Source of the DNA: Mytilus galloprovincialis
Lineage: Eukaryota > Mollusca > Bivalvia > Mytilida > Mytilidae
DNA length: 64,000 bases
Reading direction: 5' to 3'
Assembly: GCF_965363235.1 (NCBI RefSeq)
Contig: NC_134845.1
Coordinates: 26,600,524-26,664,523 of the forward strand
Part shown: piece after piece, positions 12,666 through 23,815 of the stretch
How the letters are laid out: every line of letters begins with the position of its first letter
How positions within the stretch are numbered: position 1 is the first letter of the stretch
The notes under the pieces: generated by a model
Told to the model about the DNA's origin: nothing
The model's input: only the letters and a program-made list of their open reading frames with translations
The model's database searches: none
Made by a program: the position numbers and the translations under genes

Positions 12666-13384
12666 CTAAAGACAATAATAAAGATATAGATTTTTTTAAA
12701 CAGAATTACTTTAAAAAAAATTTTTGTTGAAAAAATACACAAAATCATGAATTAATGGTAGGCAGAAAATATGTTTAATTGATTTATTTTGGGAATATAG
12801 CTTTCAAAAAGTAAACGGTTATTTTTTTAATCACATAACTTAAATTACCGGTATGCAACCAACTACCTTGGTTATCATAGTGACAACAAAAAATAACACA
12901 TGCCTTGTATATTGGTGCCATTGAAAGATCATATTAGATCGTGTTTATTCAATAAATATATTACCTTTAAATGTTCAAATGGACATTGAAAAATAGCAAG
13001 TTTTCACCTTTAAAGCTCGTGTGCATACTCTTTATATTTACCAGCATGTAAACTATAAATTTGTACTTTTGTTCTAGTACTATGAACAACAAAATTATTT
13101 ATTTTGTAAAAATATTTCCGTTCTCAATTTATACTGCACACATTAAAACAACATTATTTTCATTTACCTGTGTATATTGTTCTATTTGGCAGCATTTTGT
13201 TCAAGGTTTTAGATGACTTACGTAATTAATTTTACATCTCACAGCGGTATACTACTGTTGCTTTTATTTATTCAACACTTATATTATTGATTTTGTATAT
13301 ACATATGTATTCGCTCAATGTATGTTAACTTGTGTGATATATCTCTTGATTGAGTTAAGCCATTTCAATTAATATTTTATAGTG

Positions 13385-13757
13385 TGTCTTTCTATGATGG
13401 ATGTAACTATTGTTTCATGTAAGGGTGAAGGTTGGTACCTTTAAATATTAAAACCTGCTGAATTTGTATGCATCTGTCCTACGTCAGGAACCTGGTGTTC
13501 AGTAGTTGTTGTTTGTTGATGTGATTCATAAGTATTTCTCGTTTTCCGATTTTTTATATAGATAAGACCGTTTGTTTTTCCCGTTTGAATGGTTTTACAC
13601 TAGTCATTTTTGGAGCATTTTATATCTTGCTGTGCGGTGTGAGCCAAGGCTCCGAGTTCAAGACCGTACTTTTACTCATAACGGGTTTTCTTTAACAAAT
13701 TATGATTTGGAGGGAGAGTTGTCTCATTGGCAATCATACAACAATTTCTTATATCTA
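13385..13757 (+). repeat. R-type interspersed repeat in intron 4 of copy A
   Basis: Contains CTACGTCAGGAACCTGGTGT and ends GAGAGTTGTCTCATTGGCAA plus a T-rich tail, a subfamily of repeat R. The matching copy at 31225-31598 lies at the equivalent place in copy B, so it inserted before the duplication. Confidence 0.75.
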
Positions 13758-13801
13758 TGAATATTACGATTGATTAAATATTGATTGAAAAGTTCACTTA
13801 C

Positions 13802-13873
13802 AGGATTACTTAAAATGCATTCCAATCTTTGCAACGATTCCATTTGCGCTCTTTTACAGAATGAACTGGCATG
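13802..13873 (-). pseudogene. Copy A exon 4
   Basis: 72 nt coding HASSFCKRAQMESLQRLE...NP in frame. Acceptor CTTTCAG and donor CCT/GTAAGTG are both intact and match copy B. Confidence 0.85.
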
Positions 13874-14537
13874 CTGAAAGACAAATATGGCGAGTTGAAT
13901 CTTGAGTTTACATGAAAATATGGACAACAGAAAATCTTACTTAGACCTGGCAGTAAAGAATTTAAACAATATTTTACGATTGTAGTATTGCAAGAAATAC
14001 TTGAATTTGGTTCATAATTTGGGCTATTATAATAACGTTACTTTAAATATAATATGTTTTAAATAAACCTTACGTTTCCAATCTTAACAGACAGCGCTTT
14101 ACCTAATAGATTCAAAATGTGCATCGAAGTGTGATACTATTATAAACCTTCATATTATTTTCATATTATAATCGAAGTATACTTTATTAGTCTCAATCCA
14201 GGGATCAGTCAAAATATTTGAAATTCATCGTTAAACTGCATAATTATGACAAAACAGTGACATCATCGCTGAAACCATATTCCAAAACCATTTGAACGTG
14301 TATTTTTGGACAAACCTGAACTTTAATTAGCTTTTGATTTAGGTAATGTTGTTTATCATTCAAGTCCTTTAATACTTTTCAGTATAATACTCATCTGGGC
14401 TTTGAAATGTAAAGGTTTGATAGTTCTTAATAAAACAAACTATAAAAAACGCTTTTGACATTCAAATTTTCATTAACACCTGCTAATCAACCCGATTTTG
14501 CAAATCTATGATTCATGACGTTTAAGTTAATATATAA

Positions 14538-14942
14538 TTGTTTCTCTAATTCTTCGTCAATTTATCTCTTTCTGCACCAATTGTATAAAAAAATTTAATC
14601 AACGTGTGGTTCGTTTGATCTCAGTACTTTATTGGTTAAAATCCGATTATGACGTCGAATTGTCTTGCTTTCCTCTGAAATTCCCATTGTGACGGCATGA
14701 AAAAAGGCGACCACTTCTGATGACGTCACATAGAAGAACATATCTTTTTGCAGATCATTCGAAAAGAAGGAATAATTTTTCCTGCATAATGTTAGAAAAT
14801 CATTAGAGAAACAAATTCCACTACCAAATCTCGTGTAATACGATATTTATCCATTCTCGGGCAAGCCTCGCGTTTTAAATTTGAAAATTTAACTGTCTCG
14901 AGTGGATAAATATCGTATTACACTCGATGCAATGGTAGAATC
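14538..14942. mobile_element. Foldback/MITE-like insertion in intron 3 of copy A
   Basis: Absent from copy B, where ATATAATTGTATATCATG is uninterrupted. The first 277 bp are bounded by TTGTTTCTCTAAT (14538-14550) and its complement ATTAGAGAAACAA (14802-14814). A long hairpin follows, with arms 14815-14860 and 14896-14942 sharing GTAATACGATATTTATCCA. No coding capacity. Superfamily not assigned. Confidence 0.65.
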
Positions 14943-15007
14943 TATATATATCATGTTTTAAATACCGTAATTACTTTAGATAGCATTACATAGAAATCAT
15001 TCAATAC

Positions 15008-15187
15008 CTTCATCATTTCCAATAAAATTCTGACACCAGCTTCCTCCTCTACATGACTCTTAGTGAGGCTCTCTAAAGCATCTGTCCAGTCATTGTCATA
15101 CAAATTGTTGTACTTTTCTGTAAGCTTTGTAGATCAGCTATTCCTGCATTGTTTTCACTTAACTTGTCGCCCATTTCTTTGCTTAAT
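15008..15187 (-). pseudogene. Copy A exon 3, 19-bp deletion
   Basis: 180 nt against 202 in copy B. One in-frame 3-bp change and one 19-bp loss between short GATC-type repeats explain the difference; the 19-bp loss shifts the frame. The remaining text (KEMGDKLSENNAGIADL, then YNNLYDNDWTDALESL in another frame) is still clear. Confidence 0.88.
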
Positions 15188-15569
15188 CTGGTTAGATAAG
15201 AAGCACTGCGGATTACTTTGTATACATTCATTTATTATCTTATTATGTGGATTATAATTCTGTACGATCCAGCATCACAGACTACATTTTGTACTTAAAC
15301 GATAAATTATATCGTCGGACATTTAACACATATTTCACATTCTTGATGTCGGGTGCTTTTTGGCAGAATAATTCTCTCTTGAACTGTTGTTGACGGTCGT
15401 AAGGATGCCTATTATCAAACTTATAAGATTTAAATATTTCATATATACATATCCTCTGCATTTTATAGTTATTTAATGAAAAGTTTAGTCCGTACATGAT
15501 GATAATGTAAACATTGCAAAACGAAATTTGCCTTGAAATTTAAAAAATACTTTTCTTTTAAATTTCATA

Positions 15570-15725
15570 AAAGAGGACAAAAGATACAAGAGAGACAAAC
15601 AAACTTATAAATCGAAAATAAACTGACAACGCCATGGCTAAAAATGAAAAAGGCAAACAGACAAACAATAGTATTCATGACACAACATAGACATTAAGCA
15701 ACACGAAAATGTGACTTAATTCGAA
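15570..15725 (-). repeat. Dispersed repeat R2, reversed fragment
   Basis: Read on the minus strand it gives TAGCCATGGCGTTGTCAGTT and TTTATAAGTTTGTTTGTCTC. The same family appears at 19300-19510 and 43780-43925 (plus) and 39505-39590 and 56080-56160 (minus). Confidence 0.6.
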
Positions 15726-15758
15726 AAATTTTATTTTTCTGCACTGTACATATTTTAC

Positions 15759-16033
15759 CTGGATAGTGCTGAATCCTTTTCAAACCTGAGATTCGATAAT
15801 TCGGCCTCTCTTTCCTTCAGGCGCATTTTCAATTGTTTAATGTTTTCCTCGGATTCTGTTCTCGCTTTTTGTTTTGCGTCCTTTATCAACTGTTTTGCTT
15901 GCGACACTATTTCATTATTTCTGTCTACTGCTTCTTGGTATTCTTTTATGGATTCGTCATAAACTTCTTTAAGAGTATTTTATTCCTCCTTTTGTTTTCT
16001 TAAATCTATCTTCAGTTGTTCTGTTGATGTGTC
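15759..16033 (-). pseudogene. Copy A exon 2 (coiled coil) with in-frame stop
   Basis: 275 nt, identical in length to copy B. Codon 18 is TAA where B has TAC (Tyr); the rest reads as a charged coiled coil (KQLIKDAKQKARTESEE). Splice sites are AACAG/GACAC and CCAG/GTAAAA. Confidence 0.9.
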
Positions 16034-16464
16034 CTGTTAATAGATTAGAAGAATATTTTCCAGATCATCTTCTGTATACATCCTCTCTCCATGAAAAATT
16101 TCAGGAAGAAAAGATGCGGAGTAAACGTTATTCGTGTTATTGATACAATAATCCAACACTACAAACAAGAGCTGACATTTAAAAATGTCTTTCTTTCTGT
16201 AATAATTGAATACTTTTTGATTTAAAATGCAAAACTAAGTAAGCAATGAACATGGTTGTTAAATTTGATATATGCCATTTTGTGCTTCTTTGTTAAATAC
16301 TAGTATTTGTTTGTTTTTGTTCTGATTCAGATTATAACACGGTGATAAATGATGTACCCCTATTTTTACAATTTTACCTATTATGTCTGTTTTGTTCACG
16401 CATCGTTGTAAATATAATGAAATTTGATGCGACTGTCATACAAGAGAGAGTTTAAGCGCTATAA

Positions 16465-16640
16465 AACCAGGTTCAATCCACCATTTTCTACATTTCAAAA
16501 TGCCTGTACCAAGTCAGGAATGTGACGGTTGTTGTCCATTCGTTTGATGTGTTTTTCATTTAATTTTGCCATTTAATTAAGGACTTTCAGTTTTGAATTT
16601 TGCTCGGAGTTCAGTATTTTTGTGATTTCACTTTTTTCAA
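16465..16640 (+). repeat. Dispersed repeat R3 fragment
   Basis: Carries AACCAGGTTCAATCCACCAT, CCAAGTCAGGAATGTGACGG and GCTCGGAGTTCAGTATTTTT in the family order. It lies in intron 1 of pseudogene A. Confidence 0.65.
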
Positions 16641-18519
16641 AAGGTTATAAAATCTGATCTTGATCTGTAACTTGTCATTATAAAACAACATACCAAATAT
16701 CAAATCAATATCTACAAGCACGAAGAAAATAGTCTGGAAAACTGATTTGAATTTCTGCTTAAAGTATATTCAGTACAGATATTTGGAACCTGTTATATAT
16801 AAAGTCTTCGTTGATTAAAACGCTACTTCTTTTAATCATTCAACATTTTAAACAAAGTGTTTGCTTGTCGGTTTGAGAACAACATGCAAGTGAAATAATA
16901 AGTATACACAAGTGAATAAAATATTTCTTTCTTCCTACGGAAAATCATTTTAACAGTCTTGAATCATATCTATATTGTACAGATAACGAATAAAACATAA
17001 CGTACGCCAGAATACCCTACAAATAAAAATACGCCGAAGTTGCTAGCAGATATTAGAAGTCTAGTTAGTTTCAATGTCACAATCGGTGATAAGGAAACGG
17101 GATTGTGGTTAAAGCTAGATTCACGCTGCCGATCAGATCAACTCGATGATCCCGATTGTCCAAATATCCACGTCCAAGCTCAACCAAATTTTTGATCGGG
17201 CCTGTTTACGGCTTCTCACCGACCGCAATCTGACTGTACACCGCCTAAAATCGACCATTCACGACTCCCTAATGACTCCATCACGACTCCATTCCGACAA
17301 CAAAATGAATACTTATTCGATAATTCCGATCAATTCACGATCTTTACACGATCTTTACTCGACTAGCTAGACCAAATCAACTATTCACGATCTCAGCATG
17401 ATCTCGACCAGACCAAATCGACCTGATCGTATATGGGTCGTATGGATAATCGGGAATTGGTCGGGTATGCACATTTAAAGTATAAAAACGTCCGATTTTT
17501 TTCATTCCCCGCCGCTTCGGAATGGACATTAAGTGTTACCCTTGTCCGTCAGTACGTACGTACGTCCCAACATGGCCCTTTATAATGTTATATATGCTAG
17601 CTGGGGCTTTATAAGTGTTCCATGGACACATTCTTCGTTTATTTGGTTATATTCAGTAGAAGGTCCGAGTAAAATCACACAGAATATCTACATAGAAATA
17701 AAGCAGTTAGATTTGTGGGCAAGGTGGTAAGAGCTCAGAGAGACAAGTTAATAGCTGTGACGGAGCTTGTATAGTTCATAGAAGACGAAGAAGATGGTGT
17801 AGACAGAAACAGGCGCCGAAAAATCTAGGTGAGGCAGTGGCTGACACGACAACCACTGTGTGGGCACTTTGAAAGACTTGCACTAACTCAACAAAGAGGA
17901 ACTCAATGCTTATAAAAACTTCCTCATAATGGACACTGATATGTAAGGGTAGTTGTATTGCTCTTTTTTGGAAATGACACCACAAAATGAGATTTGTCAC
18001 TGGATTAATACTAATGTTAGATATCAATATACATAAACTTTACCATCCCCATTGCCTTGCTTTCTTACAAATAAAAGCGTACTGTTTGTCAAATATATGT
18101 GCATAAGTATGTAATCAGTATTTTTCATAGATTTGATATCCAGTAATTGAATGGTTAAATATATTTATTTTCTTTTTGCTGTATGGCAACAACCTGTATA
18201 TGCATTTGCCAAAAAATATTGCAAAAAGAGGTCAAAGATGTCACATATTTCCCCAAAATTTGACCTTAAGTAGAATTTCAATCCCCTGGAGTGATACCTT
18301 TTCTAGATCTGAAACAGTTTACAATTTTACATATATCTATCAAGAGATCAAGAGTGCATTTCTTTCTAACCAAAGTTTGGTAAACGTTGTGTGCCGTTTG
18401 TTATAGTTTGTTAAACGTTACAGAAGTAGAAACAAATGCATCGTTTGGTTCGAGGGGATTGAAATTTTGAGTAATTTGAGACAATGTTTTGAGTTATGAC
18501 AAGCAAGAACACGTTTAGA

Positions 18520-18735
18520 TAAATAAAGGCAACAGTAGTATACCGCTGTTCAAAACTCATAAATCCATGGACAAAAAACAAAATCGGGGTAACAAACTAA
18601 AACCGAGGGAAACGCATTAAATATAAGAGGAGAACAACGACATAACACCGAAACGTAACACACACAGAAACGGACCAAGCATCAGACAAAACACTACGAG
18701 AATAACAAATATAACATGAAAACCAAATACATGAA
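18520..18735 (+). repeat. Dispersed repeat R4 inside the TIR element
   Basis: CAACAGTAGTATACCGCTGT followed by TCATAAATC and GAGGGAAACGCATTAAATAT. Also found at 58078-58200 and reversed at 24815-24912; the short words at 13236-13262 and 31078-31102 are likely remnants. Confidence 0.6.
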
Positions 18736-19299
18736 TAATAGATAATTGATTTAATGTTAAAGTTAGAAAGAAATGCATAGTTTGAACTAACAAACGACGA
18801 ATGACAAACTGTAGACGCATTTGCAGCGAATGTATAGTTTGTCAAAGTTTATGCAAACTTTGCAAAAGTATGTTAGAAACAATTGATCAAAACGTGTGCT
18901 CGCTGATCAGTTTGTATCGTTACTGTTAGAAATTAAGAGATTCGTACCAAATAAAAATAGTTGTCTTTCGTCTCATTTTTGTGTGAAATTACGTCAAAAA
19001 GTTCGAATGAAAAAAATGACTGTAAGGTGACCTATAGTTGTTATTGATAATTTCTGTGTCATTTGGTGTTCTGTGAAGAGCTGTCTCCTTAGCAATTGTA
19101 CAACATCTTCTTTTTTTATGCAACAAAAGTTTCTGGACAAACGGAAAAAACGGACAGACAAAACAGCCTATAAAACAGGTTACATATAATCTTGATGTTC
19201 TTATAAACCAACTTTGAAAGATAACTTAGTCATCAGCAGTCTTACAATTAATATCATTGCACAATTACTGTAATATATGAAAATCCGCCGGTGCCAAAA

Positions 19300-19510
19300 T
19301 TGCAGGATTTTCTTCCCTTCCGGAACATCTGAGATCATCCCAGGTTTTGTTGGGTTACGTGTTGCTAAGGTTTTAGTTTTCTATGTTATGTTGACTGCTG
19401 TTTGTCTTCTCGTCGGTTACTTTTTTTTCGCTATGGTGGGTCGGTTTGTTTTCGACGACCTCTGAGTTTGATTGTTCCTTTGGTGTCTTGTGTCTCTCTT
19501 TTTAAAATGT
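19300..19510 (+). repeat. Dispersed repeat R2 fragment
   Basis: CCGGAACATCTGAGATCATC, TTTTCTATGTTATGTTGACT and TTTGATTGTTCCTTTGGTGT in the family order. No coding potential. Confidence 0.55.
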
Positions 19511-20537
19511 TACCCCTCCTTACAAAAGACACGTACTGTACATGGAGGAATTTTTGTACAGTTAAAAATAGAGTTGCCAATATATTTTGGCAGAAGCAGA
19601 GTTATGAGAGTTAATCAGATCTGCACACACTTTTAGAGAATCGTGTAGAAGTCATGTGTTCTCGTGTATGGCCGAGTAGACATCGAAGAATGGTCGAATG
19701 TGGTCCCGAAGGGATCAGGTATTGGTCGAGTTGGTCTGGGATAATATAAATATACAAGTCGCAGTGATCTGGAAGCGATCAGGCATTGGTCGAGTTAACC
19801 TGTAAATGATCGGACATTAGTCGAGAAAAGGTCGAAATGATCGAGTACTGATTGGTAAAAGTTTTGTATTCCAAACAAACTCGATCTCTACACGATCCTT
19901 TCCCGATCAATTCGACCGCTACTCGACGAGTTCTCGATCTCTTCTCGAGTGACTTGCTTCTCGATTCTTACTCGAATGTTTTTGACATGTCAAAAACTCT
20001 CAGGTAGAAAGTCAGATCGATGACGAGCAAGGTAGACTATCCCGAACATTCTTGTCGATTGAGACAGACCAGTCTCCCGATCACGTAATTTGTCTTGATC
20101 GGGCTTGGTCGAATTGATCTGATCGGCAGTGTGAACCTAGCTTAAGACACGACTGGTGGAACACATCCGAGGTCATTTGTGCCACAAATATTTCATAACG
20201 CTAAACCAAATCATGACAGTGCTCGTTGAACTTTTGATGAGACGACCTTAAGGCAACCAATAAATATACTTGTTCCAAAAACCTCCTTTTAAAGTATATT
20301 CAATATTAGAAACCACTATGGATTACAGATTAGCATGAAAATCGTCGGATTGAAATGTTTTAATTCATTTTATAGTATTACATCAATCTTGTGAGTGTTT
20401 CTTATAGAAATCTAGTAACAATCTGTATGGGTTGATAACATGCAAGGACAACAGTAAAATTTATAGCTATCTAATATGAATGTCAAGAAAATTAAAGTTC
20501 AATGATGCTTGTTATTTCCACAATTAAGTAAAATTAC

Positions 20538-20970
20538 ATTCAGAGATGATTCTATATATAGTATCAATATCAACTTTCTTTAAATCCTTAACCAAAGTTA
20601 AAAGTTGATTCACGTGTGAGGATTCTATTGATGATCTAAGTTTCGTTCTGTCATTCTCGATTGTGACGTTTGGTGATGACTGCTTGTCGGGGGGAAGATA
20701 AACCCTTCTAGTTGTCGTTATATGGTCGTGTCTATCATTTTCGTTGGTTTCACCTTCGCTAGAAATATTTGGTGATGGCTGGTGGTCTCTGGATAGAAAT
20801 TCTCTATTTACTATAGGTTTACTGTGCGTATCAAAACGACTTCTTTCACCATGTGGCGAAGTTGCCCGGTTGTATGTAAATTCAGAGCTTGGACTGAAAA
20901 AGTCCTATAAATTTGGAGCTCTTCCTGCACCCACGGTTCTGCTGTGTGTATCGTTCCTCCTGTCGGACAT
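20538..20970 (-). pseudogene. Copy A exon 1 with nonsense codon and 4-bp duplication
   Basis: Starts MSDRRNDTHSRTVGAGRAPN. Codon 22 is TAG where copy B has TAC. Near the 3' end ACTATATATAG replaces ACTATAG, adding four bases, and the base before the donor GT is changed from G to T. Confidence 0.9.
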
Positions 20971-21680
20971 TTTCTATTGAAAGAAGACAATATAGATAAA
21001 TTGAAGTGATGAATAATATACTAGTATTCGTCATTCTACAACTTGACTATCGAATTTTGTTAGTTAACAATAAAAAAATAATTTTAGTCTTTTAAATCTT
21101 AACATCACATTAAAAGTCTCGAGTTTAAACCTTGTTTAGATTTAGGTTATTTTTCAGATATTGTTTTGTTGCATATCAAGAAGGGTACAGACACTTTGCA
21201 TGCTGCCAATCCATTATGATTCAGTACCGATTCAGAATATCTAGTATGTTGTTGTAAATATCTACTGAATAGTTTGAACATGCACATCTTTTTGTTCTCA
21301 TAGTTATATGACCAGGTCATAATTGACTGTGAGCGAATGGCCTGAAAAGTACTTCATTCACTACAATCCCAGAACTAACCAAAAGAGCTGCTCGATCAGA
21401 TCACAATAACCGTTTCAGTTCACACTTTGTTCAATAATGTAAGCATTTATTTAATTCACTGGGGTAAAGCTGATGACCGTAATTCGATTCACGGTCATCC
21501 CAAGATGGCGGATGAAAAATGAGGTCAGTATCTGTTTTGTCTGTTAAAGCGTTTCTATATTATTTTCTAAACAAAGAATACATCGGTAGGATGCAGATTT
21601 ATAAAAGATTCACACGGAAATCACAAATTACTACCGAGAAATGTATAGGAAACAGGAAATTCGATTTGACAAAATCGCTC
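20971..21680. other. Truncated 5' flank of pseudogene A
   Basis: The first ~90 bp (to about 21060) align with the flank of copy B exon 1, including the acceptor-like TTCAATAG just before the ATG. Homology then stops and no counterpart of the B/C promoter block appears. The remainder to 21680 holds no recognisable gene. Confidence 0.55.
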
Positions 21681-21802
21681 ATATGACCGTAAATCATCAC
21701 TATTTTCAAGATGACCGTAACTTATTACAAGGATGACCGTGATTGGTAAAAAGGTGACCGTAATTTGTAAAGGATGCCCGTAGTTTACAAAGGATGAGTG
21801 TA
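21681..21802 (+). repeat. Degenerate 20-22 bp minisatellite
   Basis: Six variants of the phrase GATGACCGTAATTTGTAAAG follow each other: ATGACCGTAAATC, ATGACCGTAACTT, ATGACCGTGATTG, TGACCGTAATTTG, ATGCCCGTAGTTT and ATGAGTGTAACTT. Related words (GATGACCGTAATTCG, ACGGTCATCC) lie near 21470-21505. Confidence 0.75.
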
Positions 21803-22297
21803 ACTTTCAGACGAATCAGACAACCCGTTGTGTGGTTGCTGCCCCTGAATTGGCAATTTTATTGAAATTTTGCATTTTTTGGGTTTTATCTTGAATATTA
21901 TTATAGATAGAGATAAACTGTAAATAGCAATAATGTCCGGCAAAGTAAGATCTACAAATAAGTTAACATAATCAAAATGTCCAATTGACTCCATAAGGTG
22001 ACATTGCCCTTTAAAATCAAATTTAACAATTTTTCGTATATTTTTGTAATCTTGTAATTCTCCTGAAACATGAACTGAGACAAATTTAACCAAATTTGGC
22101 CACAATTTGAATAAGGGCATCTAGCGTAAAAAATGTGTCCGATGACCCTGCCTTTCAATCATCATGGCAGAATTGGCTAAAAATAGAACAATGGGGGAAA
22201 TGCAGTTTTTGACTTACATGTATATCTCTAAAACTAAAGCAAAAGTATAATGGTTGCATTATTTCATGCATCAATTTCAAATAAAACTATCAGGTGA
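21803..22297 (+). mobile_element. H1 Helitron-like fragment
   Basis: Matches the complement of the H1 core seen at 1441-2230: CAACCCGTTG..GGTTGCTGCCCCTGAATT, ATTATTATAGATAGAGATAA, then AGGTGAGCTCG near 22291. Neither the 5' palindrome nor the CTAG end is intact. Confidence 0.65.
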
Positions 22298-22315
22298 GCT
22301 CGTTTATGTTAAATA

Positions 22316-22507
22316 TCAGATTTTAGTTACATTCTTTAAAAGGCTATCCGACGTTAGCGCAGTGACAAATTGATTTGAGACACGCGAATAGTATGAAATC
22401 ATATTGGAGTCAAAACTCGTCAAAACTCCTCTGACAAAAGTCAATGATACAACCCAGATTGAAGCAAACATAAAGACAAATATTAAACTCTTTAAAATGT
22501 TGAGCAA
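22316..22507 (-). other. Open frame with hydrophobic segment, possible exon
   Basis: Minus-strand frame of 63 codons (open slightly further upstream) with a basic start (KQKPKG), a hydrophobic run (SLIFVFMFASIWVVSLTF) and a polar end (SLLKNVTKI, stop). It could be a terminal exon with a membrane helix or a chance frame. An acceptor-like TTCTATAG precedes the basic start. I do not recognise the family. Confidence 0.2.
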
Positions 22508-23154
22508 CCCCTTAGGCTTCTGCTTTCTATAGAAGTCTCATGCAACTAGATTACTACCTTTTCAATATTAATGACCGTTTATTTTTAAATGACTTTTTAG
22601 TATAACAAAACAACAAATAACGTTATTACAAACAACATGGTGTTATGTAGTGATCCAAAGAAGTCTCTATTGTAGTACATGTATGTAAACAGTCAGGGCG
22701 TGTAATTCGTTTTAATTTTTTGTCTGTGTAAAGGTCTAGCAATAATTTACATTGTTTGTGCCAACACAATATCTTTAATATAGTTGTATACTAAAAGAAT
22801 ATTGTAAAGTAATTATATTGTGTATGAATTCATGGCATAGAATCACTGCAAGCACCCGGCAATCCCGATACAAAGGAGCAGCAGGATATTGTTCACTTAG
22901 TTTTACTTTGTTGCTAATAATTAGACACTTTATAAAAATTCTTTTGGTGTAATATCTGCTACTTCACATTCAAATCTAACTTCATTTACTTGATAAGATC
23001 ATAAATCCTGTCTTTTTATATTCCGATGCCCCCTCCCTTTATTTACTTTTATACTTGGATATACGTTTGAGAAGTCATTACTTCTGTTTGACATGAATTA
23101 TTATTGATAGAGTCATGATTATAAATGAACTGTCTACAAATCTTTTTAGTTTTG
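22508..23154. other. Intergenic, nothing recognised
   Basis: AT-rich sequence between pseudogene A and copy B. A short open minus-strand segment near 22800-22920 was inspected but has no usable donor. Confidence 0.5.
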
Positions 23155-23350
23155 AATTACTAAGGCTTTTCTTTCTCAGGAATAGATTACCTTAGCCGTA
23201 TTTGGAAAAATTTGTAAGAATATTGGTCCCCAATGCTCTTTAACTTCGTGCTTTATTTGGCCATTTTAACGTTTTTTTAAATTATTTTGTAGACTAAACG
23301 AGCGTCTGGCGCAATTACAAAATTACATTCATGGTGTCTACGATGAGTTT
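23155..23350 (+). repeat. Dispersed relative of the satellite monomer
   Basis: Carries CAGGAATAGATTACCTTAGC, CCCCAATGCTCTTTAACTTC, GACTAAACGAGCGTCTGGCG and GTCTACGATGAGTTTATT. The order matches the dispersed family from which the 350-bp monomer appears to derive. Confidence 0.6.
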
Positions 23351-23699
23351 ATTTAGTGTGTTATAAATCAAATATGAGAATTTTAGGCAAATCGATGAAC
23401 ATGCATTTTACAGCTAATGTCCCTTTAAAGGAGAAATTAATCAAAGTGGACTGAACTCCAGGGTGATACCCGTACTATAGTATTTTTTTTTGTGCTCTTA
23501 AGATAACGGACTAAAAAAGTTTCAAACTACCATGGATCTTCATTTTCTCAAATTGTTGAAATTGGAACATGTTTAATGATCCAAGATCATAGATGTATAA
23601 ACCAATGGATGGGTTTCATCATCATTGCTAAGATCTTTTCATAGATAGCGGTAAACAATGATAACAACAGTTTAGCCTACAAAGGCTTTGGGGGCAGGG

Positions 23700-23815
23700 A
23701 CCCCTCTTTTCGTTGAAGGCCGTACATTGACCTTTAATGGTTTACTTTTATAAATTGTTATTTGCATAGAGAGTTGTCTCATTGGCACTCACACCACATC
23801 TTCCTATATCTAAGA
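23700..23815 (+). repeat. Repeat R 3' fragment
   Basis: TTGAAGGCCGTACATTGACC through AGAGTTGTCTCATTGGCACT to a T-rich end. Only the 3' terminal part of the family is present. Confidence 0.65.

Larger units (their letters stand above)
17113..20141. mobile_element. TIR DNA transposon, PIF/Harbinger-like relic, 3.0 kb
   Basis: The ends are inverted: AGCTAGATTCACGCTGCCGA on the left and, complemented, GCTAGGTTCACACTGCCGAT on the right, both continuing CAGATCAA. Flanks read TTAA on both sides, but the exact target duplication is unresolved. Broad subterminal zones (17113-17470, 19650-20141) are crowded with degenerate GATC/TCGA words in opposite orientation. Near 17780-17945 the plus strand keeps a basic stretch (HRRRRRWCRQKQ) and, in another frame, NKEELNAYKNFLIMD, which resembles the start of Harbinger nucleases. 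The interior is decayed and contains other repeats. The intron it occupies is only 475 bp in copy B. Confidence 0.6.
9319..20970 (-). pseudogene. Mieap/SPATA18-like gene copy A, pseudogene
   Basis: All six coding exons of copy B are recognisable in the same order with conserved splice sites: 20970-20538, 16033-15759, 15187-15008, 13873-13802, 12665-12543 and 10256-9319. The reading frame is broken at least five times relative to B. There is a TAG at codon 22 of exon 1 (20907-20905). A 4-bp TATA duplication lies near the end of exon 1. Exon 2 has a TAA at its codon 18 (15982-15980). Exon 3 has a 19-bp deletion (B keeps the segment coding LSDPNR). Exon 6 has a one-base indel near 9900. Intron 1 has swollen to 4.5 kb by transposon insertion, and no counterpart of the B/C promoter block was found upstream. 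The intended product is the Mieap family protein described for copy B. Multiple independent lesions make sequencing error an unlikely explanation. Confidence 0.92.

Noticed and set aside
9319-20970. Copy A as a functional gene using alternative exons
   Set aside because: Lesions fall in four of six exons, including exon 1 and the domain exon, and the promoter block is missing; skipping cannot restore the Mieap product.
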